Below are positions 47,998-56,800 of a DNA stretch of 64,000 nucleotides, piece by piece. The position numbers and the translations under genes are program-made. The stretch is from Auriscalpium vulgare (Eukaryota > Basidiomycota > Agaricomycetes > Russulales > Auriscalpiaceae), in the NCBI GenBank assembly GCA_019915015.1, contig JAHBBC010000013.1:248001-312000 (forward strand). The letters run 5' to 3'. The first letter of the stretch is position 1, and every line of letters begins with the position of its first letter. The notes below the pieces were generated by a model. It made no database searches, was not told the origin of the DNA, and worked only from the letters and a program-made list of their open reading frames with translations.

Positions 47998-48532
47998 CAG
48001 GATCTCCGGCACTGCCATCGCGCGAGTTGCGATCTTTACGCGGCAGCATTTTATCCAAGCGACATTATACATATGCATGCATCCAGGGTACGTCTTCGGT
48101 ATGATTCTCATGTAATTTCTATGCGTCCTCACTCCCGCCTGAGCGCGCTAGTCACGTATTGCTCGAGACGATCGTGCTAGAGCAATGTTATACCTCCCCG
48201 TTTATGTAACCAGTCTAGAGTCTACATGCTACCTTGAACAATGAACCTCGCATCTTTACAATGGCTTGTTGGGCCTGCCAGTCTCTGCCAGTGGACAGTT
48301 GAAATTGAGAGATCAATCTGATTGCCCCATACGGTCGCCCGCTATCGTCGACCTACGTACCCATGCTGCTTCATTGCGACTACACACACCTAGTGGTGTT
48401 TTCAGCGTAACGGAGACTTGTGGTGTGACCCTTAGGTAGCTCGTCCATAGACCCGGGCCGGGCCGGCGCAAAGGACCCAGGACACTACTAGTCTCAGAGG
48501 TCCCGGTCTTTGCGGTAACAGCTGGCAGTACT
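47998..48532. other. Intergenic left flank of the CACTA-like element
   Basis: Begins with 3' sequence homologous to that after F-box C, then unique sequence. It ends with ACT (48530-48532), the left target-site copy of the next element. Confidence 0.5.
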
Positions 48533-49232
48533 CACTGGGGGCATGAACCAATATGATGGGCGAGGAAGTGTAAATTTATCGTAATTCATAACTTATATAT
48601 GAATTCCTTTTGAGTGACCGAGACATCGTAAACACATCTAGTATGTGATTTAATATAGGAATTGGATATCCTGCAGATATTCTGCACCGGAACATTTTGT
48701 ATGAACAAAAGATATTCCTCGAGTTATGTTGCCCTGGCTTATACAAATTGTGATTCAGCATATGTCTGTACAACATAAGAGAAACAGATTAAGAATAAGT
48801 TGGCCTAACGTAATGATAACACAAGATAAGCTCAATTAGGATAAGCACTGCATATTTTGGGCCGGCACATTGCTTGATTAATCAAAATGTGCTCGCAAAT
48901 GAGTTTGAGGGTCATTTTTTGAAACACATCTGGAATGTCTTTACAGCATGTCACTTAGTCATAAGCTGATTTCAATCCGATTGTGCCTTGCATTGTACCT
49001 AGCCGACTTCTTTTGTATGTGATTTGCATGTGCTGACCTAGCACAATGAAAATCATATCTGTCACACATTTTAAAGGTGATATAAGTGGGCTATTGATTA
49101 ATCCTACGGAGCATATCATAACAGTTGACTGCTAACAGTCAACATTCACAGTCAACAGTCAACAGCTAGCGGTTTACGCTCAATTGTCAGCAGTAAACAG
49201 TTGACAGTCGACGCTCAGCACTCAACACTCAA
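48533..49232 (+). repeat. Left long terminal inverted repeat
   Basis: Outer part AT-rich. The inner about 120 bp is packed with ACAGTCAAC / CAGTTGAC / CAGTCGAC units in both orientations, like the subterminal transposase-binding repeats of CACTA elements. Confidence 0.85.
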
Positions 49233-49259
49233 CACTCATTGACACTGACAGTCTACGGC

Positions 49260-49795
49260 AACCTCCACGCCCGGGGGTGCCGCATGCGCCCCGCCCTCAC
49301 CGTCAGCACCCCTGCGCTGCACCTCCCCGCGCCCGCCAGCGTCCCGCCAGCCTCGATCGCCAACATACCCTCACCTGCGCCCCGCGCACAGCGCCGCCAG
49401 ACGCCCATCTCGTATCTCCCGCCCGGCAGCCCGCTCTCATGGGCGCCCGGCCGCAGCGCGCATCTACTTATCTCGTCGCCGCTGAAGCAGACCGAGAGCT
49501 CTGAAAGAGGCGAGAGAACGGCCGGTGGAGCCCGCAGTGCTCACACTTGCGGAGAAGTGAGCCTTCCTCACCTCACCTCAATTTTGTACGTGCTGACTGG
49601 CGCCCACAGGCCGCAAATCTCCTGCAGTTCATCGTGCAGAAGGATTCGCGCTGCCTCGACCTGTGCTCGGAGCTCGCCGTGCACGAGGCGAAGCTGCGCG
49701 ACCTCAAGCTCAAATGGGAGCGCATCGTGCAGCGCGAGTTCGGGTGCACCGCCTCCGTCGTCTGCCTATTGCTCAAGTACTGTTTTTAAAACCAG
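49260..49795 (+). pseudogene. Fragment of a host coiled-coil protein gene inside the transposon
   Basis: Reads a Pro/Ser-rich segment (RRQTPISYLPPGSPLSWAP), then PVEPAVLTLAEK, an intron-like GTGAGCC...CCCACAG (about 49555-49608), then NLLQFIVQKDSRCLDL, SELAVHEAKLRDLKLKWERI and VQREFG. The second part is a heptad-like coiled coil. The donor sits one base short (GAGAAGTGAGC instead of GAGAAG-GTGAGC), so the splice would shift frame, as expected of a dead captured copy. It recalls a coiled-coil exon in fungal DUF4048-type proteins, but that is from memory and uncertain. Confidence 0.5.
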
Positions 49796-51272
49796 ATTGC
49801 GCACCCCGCGCTCGGACGCGCACCCCTCGCCCACCGTCATCCCAACGCCCGTCATCGCCGCCGCGTGCCACTCATACCGATCCCGTTCGCACACCTTGCC
49901 ACCTCGTCGGTCCGCGCACGACTCGTCCCTGTCCACAGGAGCTGGAGAGCCTGATAGCTCCGGATCCCCTACTTGTGCGACTCATCTTATGCCATCGCTT
50001 CCTCTCCGGTCTGCATACTCAGGCCTAGACCATTCTCCGCCACCTGCACTTGTCGCCTCGGACCCGCGATGATGGCGAAGGACGGACGAAACAGCGCCGC
50101 CTCCATCTGTGCCGTTCTGCGCACCGTGGAGCTGGCGATGCTGGGGTGCGAGAGGAAGAGAGGGGGGCGCATCCACTCGCCAAACCGCGGTGCGATGTCC
50201 TGTCAGCGGGAAGCGAAGACGTAAGGCACGCTGACTTCCGAATGCATGGGGCCCGTGCTGCGCGTGGGGGCGCGCGTTGGTCTCCCGGCCTCACTCCATC
50301 TCCAGGCTCTTCCTCCCAGCACACAGATTCACACAGACGCGCAGCGCAAGATGTCGACATTCCATGTCAGCGGGTCGTAATCGGCGGATAGACCAGGAGA
50401 CAACACCTTTCTTGTCGCAGCGTTCAGCGTGATGATAGGAACTTCGAGAGACCTCCGGCGGCGCGCATCTCATCTGCCCCACAAGACACCCCATCCCCAC
50501 GCACCCAGCTCCGAGATCCAACCTCTCATCCACCGTCATCAGCTCGTTCGACGTTTCAAGATTAAAATGTGTTCCAGCAGTGCGCACCATGTCGTATCCG
50601 AGAATATCGTGTTGTTCACGCTCAGGACCACACCGCGCTGAACACGTTCCATCGCTTCCTGAACGAAGGTGCGCCCTTTTAGCAGTTTGTGTGCTCGACC
50701 GGGCTGACGCTTGGCGAAGATGTTGCGTTGATTATGTGGCCGTCTTTACGTGCAATGTAAGCTCTTGGAGGATTTGACACCGGCGTGGCCGAGGCATATC
50801 TAATTCGCGATCGATGGATTTGTTTGCACCATCATGTCCACCCTCGACGTGGGGAACACCGATGTGCTTTGAATGTCTCAGCTCAGCGCGGGACATGCGG
50901 AGCATTTGCCCCCCAACTTACCCAAACAACCCGCCGCAGGTCCGCGCCGCGTTATAGTCCCGTCATCAACAGCAACTGCAATCGCGACGACCTCATCAAA
51001 ACATACGTGCGTTCCCGTCTCTGCTCGTCCGCTCGAGCACCACGGTCACATTTGCGGACCTTGCCAAGCCCTACGACGAACACATACGAATCATATCAGG
51101 CGCCTTCCTATCATTCGCAGTCCCATTCACAATCTAAGACCTCGGGCGACGTGCTCACGCCTCCAATTTCGTCCCCCTACACGCCGCTCACTGCGCCTCC
51201 TACCACGGCCTACTTTGTGTGCTCGACCGGGCTGACGCTTGGCGAAGATGTTGCGTTGATTATGTGGCCGTC
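49796..51272. other. Remaining transposon core, mixed fragments
   Basis: GC-rich, several short frames, no intact gene and no transposase motif. A 61-bp exact direct repeat occurs at 50686-50746 and 51214-51274, the second copy abutting the right arm. Plus-strand 51040-51276 reads a Ser/Thr/Pro-rich tail (SHSQSKTSGDVLTPPISSPY) like the end of a regulatory protein, but I cannot identify a donor gene. Confidence 0.45.
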
Positions 51273-51994
51273 TTGAGTGTTGAGCGCTGAGCGTCGACTG
51301 TCAACTGTTTAAGCGTCGACTGTCAACTGTTTACTGCTGACAATTGAGCGTAAACCGCTAGCTGTTGACTGTTGACTGTGAATGTTGACTGTTAGCAGTC
51401 AACTGTTATGATATGCTCCGTAGGATTAATCAATAGCCCACTTATATCACCTTTAAAATGTGTGACAGATATGATTTTCATTGTGCTAGGTCAGCACATG
51501 CAAATCACATACAAAAGAAGTCGGCTAGGTACAATGCAAGGCACAATCGGATTGAAATCAGCTTATGACTAAGTGACATGCTGTAAAGACATTCCAGATG
51601 TGTTTCAAAAAATGACCCTCAAACTCATTTGCGAGCACATTTTGATTAATCAAGCAATGTGCCGGCCCAAAATATGCAGTGCTTATCCTAATTGAGCTTA
51701 TCTTGTGTTATCATTACGTTAGGCCAACTTATTCTTAATCTGTTTCTCTTATGTTGTACAGACATATGCTGAATCACAATTTGTATAAGCCAGGGCAACA
51801 TAACTCGAGGAATATCTTTTGTTCATACAAAATGTTCCGGTGCAGAATATCTGCAGGATATCCAATTCCTATATTAAATCACATACTAGATGTGTTTACG
51901 ATGTCTCGGTCACTCAAAAGGAATTCATATATAAGTTATGAATTACGATAAATTTACACTTCCTCGCCCATCATATTGGTTCATGCCCCCAGTG
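51273..51994 (-). repeat. Right long terminal inverted repeat
   Basis: Reverse complement of 48533-49232, plus an extra 22-bp tandem copy of AAGCGTCGACTGTCAACTGTTT near 51290-51333 that explains the 722 versus 700 bp lengths. Confidence 0.85.
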
Positions 51995-52211
51995 ACTCTG
52001 TGTTTCTAAAAACCGTACACGAGTCAACATTTCTCGTCCTCCATGGATGGCCGGGCTGATTGCACCGCGGAGGACAACTTTTTCTTGGAAAGGCAGACCG
52101 CCGTGCCAGTGACAGCGTTGCGCCTGTTTGCGCCGTGAGGCGCCCGACGACAACACCATCCTTGCTCTCAGTGAAGAATCTCAAGATCAATCGCCACAAC
52201 TCGCATATTGG

Positions 52212-52219
52212 TATATAAG
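52212..52219 (+). promoter_or_regulatory. TATA box of F-box C
   Basis: TATATAAG about 54 bp before the ATG at 52273; it lies in the short stretch between the CACTA-like element and the gene. Confidence 0.55.
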
Positions 52220-52655
52220 TTGCCTCATCCTGCTTGCCCCTGCAATAGTTCACCTCATCCCTTCCAGCAAGAATGCTCACAAGTCTCCCCGTTGAAGTCC
52301 TGGACAACATCACCGCTTGCATCACATCTCCCGTCGACACAATGGCCTTCGCTTTCACCTCGAAGACACTCGCAGCCGTCGCATCACCCCGCCACACTCG
52401 TCTTCGGGAGATAGTATGCTCCCGGTTCGCACTTTGCGTCTGGCAGCTGCTCGCCACAAATGCCTCATTGGCTCGCAACGTCCGCTTGTTGACGATATGC
52501 GATCGATCATACGGCCCCCAAGTCCTACCGACTCCTTGCATGAAATGTGCTCACGGGTGCCGGCACGGCCATACAGATTACGGAGAGGAGTACGAAGGCC
52601 TCGATGTCAGGAGACAGGCGGAGCGTGTCATGATCGCTGCCCTGAAGAACATGTC

Positions 52656-52660
52656 AAATT
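52656..52660 (+). repeat. Left target-site duplication (AAATT)
   Basis: AAATT directly before the 5' LTR; repeated at 58649-58653 directly after the 3' LTR. The paralogues have one copy of the equivalent site (AAATC/AATTC-TAGTGCTC). Confidence 0.9.
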
Positions 52661-52970
52661 TGTTGGAATTTGGTGATGACGCTAGTCTCATGACAAATAC
52701 TATGGAATGATCTAGAACGATCTGGACTTGTTTGATCATGGAACATTGTAGAATAGTCTAGAATAGCTACTGTACAGGATTGCTATACGCTTACTCAGGT
52801 CTTAACTCCTATCTCCTAAGATGACTGATGTACTTACTGATGCTGTGCAAGCTGACTGATTCTTACACATTATGTCTTACACATATGCTTTATGCTTACT
52901 ACACAATTTCTGATTGGTTGATATGCAGAGCCCCAAGTAGTATAAAAGGGCTCCTTTCTTCGCTCAGATA

Positions 52971-52999
52971 CCTCAGTCTTTTCACATCACAGACTGAGG
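52971..52999 (+). promoter_or_regulatory. Stem-loop at the predicted 5' end of the retrotransposon RNA
   Basis: CCTCAGTCT (52971-52979) pairs perfectly with AGACTGAGG (52991-52999) around an 11-nt loop. It begins about where transcription should start, and its last base is the first base of the candidate intron, so folding would cover the 5' splice site. Confidence 0.5.
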
Positions 53000-53051
53000 T
53001 GAGCATTCCTATGCATACTTAGGAGTCTTCTCTTTACTAACTCACTTGTAG
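52999..53051 (+). other. Candidate spliceosomal intron inside the LTR (53 nt)
   Basis: GTGAGC donor, TTACTAAC branch-point-like motif at about 53034-53041, and CTTGTAG acceptor; the length is typical of this genome. The flanking 24 nt (52975-52998) and 22 nt (53052-53073) recur fused, without the intron, at 53086-53131: 46 of 46 bases identical. The same arrangement is in the 3' LTR (intron 58503-58555; fused copy 58590-58635). Confidence 0.7.
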
Positions 53052-53085
53052 TATAGACTAACGTCTCTCTAAGGTACTGCAATAT

Positions 53086-53131
53086 AGTCTTTTCACATCA
53101 CAGACTGAGTATAGACTAACGTCTCTCTAAG
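53086..53131 (+). repeat. Intron-less second copy of the LTR leader
   Basis: Identical to the spliced form of 52975-53073, starting at the predicted transcription start. It is separated from the first copy by only GTACTGCAATAT. Confidence 0.8.
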
Positions 53132-53144
53132 TTGTGTTTCATCA

Positions 53145-53156
53145 GGTTATGGGCCC
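53145..53156 (+). other. Primer binding site matching half initiator tRNA-Met
   Basis: GGTTATGGGCCC immediately follows the 5' LTR. It is complementary to the anticodon-stem/loop side of initiator tRNA-Met, where Drosophila copia primes with a cleaved tRNA half, rather than to a tRNA 3' end. Confidence 0.65.
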
Positions 53157-53838
53157 TGCCTGAACACCTGCTACAAGAAGTTACTTTGCTTTTTATCAAG
53201 GCGAGTCTACCATCATCTTCCCACTCGCGCCCTATCTTGGAGCTCTTCATTGAGCTGCCATTGTGCTCTCGCCCCTTTGGGGTTACGCGAGCGCTGATGA
53301 CGGAGGCATGGCGATGCCAGAAGTCAGCGTGAGCCCTTCTGCCCTGTCCCTCTGTGCGCATACTGTACAATTACCTACCCTGGTGTAGACCACAACTGTG
53401 TCGAACCAGAAGAGTCCACTACGGGCTTAGGGGAACCTGGGGAAGCCTGGGGGAACCATAGGTCCACTGAACTGTTGGCTGTCTGTCCCTTAAGTGGGAA
53501 GCAGTTTTGGTGTCCCAATCCTGAGGGCGGTAGTCAATCCACCCAGGAGCACCTGTTACAACTGCAGTGCGCTACTATAAGTACTTAGATTTGTGGAGCC
53601 CAACCATCTAGGCTTTAATTAGGATCCGGAGGTGTACCTTGGTGCATTCTCGTTTCATCCTAACCACAAATTTGCATACAAGTACTGTAATTGTACTGTA
53701 TATGCGCACATGGACATGGGCAGGACAGGACCTTAGGGTTCTGGCTTAGAGATACAGCACATAGGGTTGACGTCGTCTTGAACTTCTTAAAGAATCTGGG
53801 TCTGACTGCTCCTCAAACCTAGATCATTCGCTCTACAC

Positions 53839-56800
53839 ATGTCTGGAGAATTACTTCCCAAAGGATTTACCATCCTAGCTGGAAACAGCAACTATGCCCT
53901 TTGGCAAGATGATATGATGGCCTTTCTTAAAGTCAAGAAGCTCTGGAGGTACACCAGTGGCTCCAAGCCATCTCCCAAAGCTGCAGATCCAGACAATCCT
54001 ACTGCAACTGAGGTGGAGGCGGAGGCAGTATGGGATGAAGAAGATGATGTGGCGCTTGGATACATTAAAGCATCCCTGGCACCAGCCTTGAAGAACAAAG
54101 TGGGCAACGATGACCACTCTTCTGATGCCTGGAAATTTCTCAAAACATCCTATTCCAAACCCGGCACTTGCACCATCTTCACCCAATTTGACCTCTACCT
54201 TTCCACCCGTCTCATCGATACCAAACCTCTTGGACCTCAGATCAATGACTTTGATCAGCAGTATGAGAATCTCAAGAAGAATGGCATAACTGTTACACCC
54301 ATCCAACACGCGTACTTCCTCCTCAAGGCCCTCCCAGATTCCTACAAGGCATTTAGGGATCTTACCCTTGATTCCTTCAGTGACCTTAAAACTGCCACTC
54401 CTGCTGAGATCACTACTCGCATCCTTGGCAAAGAGGCTAGCATAAAGGCAGACTCCACCATCGCTGCCACTGTTAATTCTGCGGCTGCCAAAGCCAAAGG
54501 AAAGCAGAAGGTGGAGAAGGGCAAGTGCAAGTACTGTCACAAGAAGGGTCACTGGGAGGCCAATTGTCGCAAGAAACAGGCTGATGAAGCTGGCGACAAG
54601 AAGAAGGGAGGGGACAGTAGTGGCGGCGGCGGAGGTAGTAGTAAACCCTCTGTAAATGCTCTAATTGTTGAGGCCTCGTCCTCCAATGAAGTCGCTGTTG
54701 CCTGGTACCTCTCGCCTGATAAGAATCGCTGGATGCTTGACAGTGGTTGCTCTCACCATATTACACACACACGTACAGACTTTGCCCAGTACACGCCCCT
54801 AGAAAAACCTGGACATATTGCCGTTGGTGATAGTACTGCCCAGGCTATGCACTTCTATGGGACGGGCACTGTCAATGCGTGGACAGATGTGGATGGGAAG
54901 CGTGTTGCGGTCACGCTTAAGAATGTGCTTTTTGCACCTAAAGCCGCTCATCGATACATATCGGTGACTACACTGTTGAACCAGAAGTTTGATGTGCTTC
55001 TACGTGGTTCTACAGGAGTGTGTACAATAGAACGCGCTGGCATAACCTATGGTATTGGCCAAAAGCACGATCAGTTTTATTGGTTGGAGCTTACGCCTAA
55101 ACCTGCGGTTCATGAGGCGACGGTTAAAAATGCGGTCTCGGTTGACATTGCTCATGGACGCTTTGCTCATATGTCACATGGCGCCCTGAAACGACTTACT
55201 TCTGAAGTTGTCAAAGGGATTGTCATAGACCATGCTACAGTGGCTACTAAACCCTGTCATGGATGTGAGCTTGGCAAGAGCACTCGCCAGACCTACCCTA
55301 GTTCAGATAAGCGTGCTACCAGGGTTCTTGGCAAAATCCATTCGGATCTAGTCGGACCTATGCGTGTGCAGTCTATCCAAGGATTCACATATATTGCGAC
55401 ATTCCTCGACGACTTCAGTAACAAAGGAGTTGCTATGTTCCTCAAGCGAAAGTCAGATTTTCTCCTGGCATTTGAGACATTCCTGGCCAGAGCTGAGAAG
55501 GAAACTAGTGTCAAGCTAGTGATCTTTCACTCTGATCGAGGAGGGGAATATATAAATACTATCTTGGATAAACGCTTTAAAGAACTGGGCATCACGCATC
55601 ATAAAACCATGCCTTACACGCCACAACAGAACGGACGTGCGGAGCGCTGGAATCGTACCATCATGGAGAAAGCCCTGTCTATGCTTCATCATGCAGGCTT
55701 ATCTCTTGGGTTCTGGCAATGCGCGGTTGAGACTGCTGTTCATGTCTACAATCGCACTCCCACCCGTACGTTGAAATGGAAGACGCCAATGGAGGTATGG
55801 AGTGCTGGTCACATTCCTGACGTTGCGTACTTTCGCGTTTTTGGCTGCAAAGCCTACGTGCACATTCAGAAGGAACATCGTCATAAATTGGAACCTAATG
55901 CCAAAGAAATGACGTTTGTGGGTTACGAGGATGGTTCAAAAGGTTACCGTTTCTGGAATCCTGCCACCCGGTCCATTGTGTTGTCTGGCGAAGCAACATT
56001 TGATGAGACTTCCTTCATTTCAAGACCAACCCAGAAAGCGCCCCCAAGCGCTCCTGATCCTCCTACTCAACACCTAAGTCTCTCTGATTTAATCAATGAT
56101 GAGGACTTCACTCCTGAACGGAGGCCTGTGCCCGCTCCTCCAGTTAACGCAGCTGGAGATGACTCGGATCCAGATGAGGATCCAGCACCCAAAGTAGAGA
56201 AAGACGATTCTAAGGTTAAAACACCACCTGCTACACCACCACCATCACGACCACATACGCCTCCACCTCCTGCTCCACCTCGCACACCACCTCGTCGCGC
56301 AACCAATGCTAGAGTTGATAATGAAGCACTTAGGCATAGAGTCCCACCGTTAGAAGAATCTCCACCTATCGCTGAAGCAGTGACACCACCAGCGCGTCCA
56401 CGACGTGCAAATGCTGGTCAAAGAGCTGCAAGGCTCGGCGATCAGTATGATGGCTTAACTGCACTTCAAGTTGAACAGCTGGATCTTCGACGGCGATTGC
56501 CTGATACACAAGGACTTGTGCGTCAGCTGGACTTTGAAGCTCCTAATCTCCACGCTCTGTTAGATCTCATGGTTGGTCACGATCCCAAAACCTACACAGA
56601 GGCTATGGCATCGCGAGATTTTTCCAAATGGTGGGAGGCGTGTCGGTATGAATTGGACCAGCTGAATAAGCTTGGTACTTGGGAACTGGTGGACAGACCA
56701 AAGAATAGAAAAGTCATTAAAAATCGTTGGGTGTTTAAGCTCAAGTCCAATGGCGTTTATCGTGCACGACTTGTAGCAAAGGGATTTACACAGGTTGAAG

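Larger units (their letters stand above)
48533..51994. mobile_element. Non-autonomous CACTA-like DNA transposon with captured sequence
   Basis: 3462 bp bounded by inverted CACTGGGGGCATGAACC and flanked by a direct ACT on both sides (48530-48532 and 51995-51997). A CACTG terminus and 3-bp target duplication fit the CACTA/EnSpm superfamily. The terminal inverted repeats are exceptionally long: 48533-49232 (700 bp) and 51273-51994 (722 bp). They look identical along their AT-rich outer 600 bp. No transposase is encoded. The GC-rich core (49233-51272) contains coding-like fragments with broken frames and an internal 61-bp direct repeat. The arms suggest recent movement or arm-to-arm conversion. 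Its right end is 278 bp upstream of the F-box C ATG. Confidence 0.8.
52661..53144 (+). repeat. 5' LTR
   Basis: Starts TGTTGG and ends CATCA (TG...CA). TATAAAAG at 52941-52948 predicts transcription from about 52971-52975, so U3 is about 310 bp. A 9-bp hairpin and a duplicated leader lie downstream of it. Confidence 0.95.

Noticed and set aside
48576..48776. 66-codon open frame duplicated in opposite orientation (also at 51751)
   Set aside because: It lies wholly in the inverted repeats; identical because the arms are identical. No protein features.
48533..51994. hAT or Mutator classification of the long-TIR element
   Set aside because: hAT needs 8-bp and Mutator 8-9-bp target duplications; only a 3-bp ACT duplication with CACTG ends is seen.
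52828..53022. 64-codon open frame present identically in both LTRs (also at 58332)
   Set aside because: It spans U3, the TATA box and the predicted start site, so it is a by-product of LTR identity, not a gene.
53074..53087. GTACTGCAATATAG as a second LTR intron
   Set aside because: Only 14 nt, far too short to be spliced; it is the spacer between the two leader copies.
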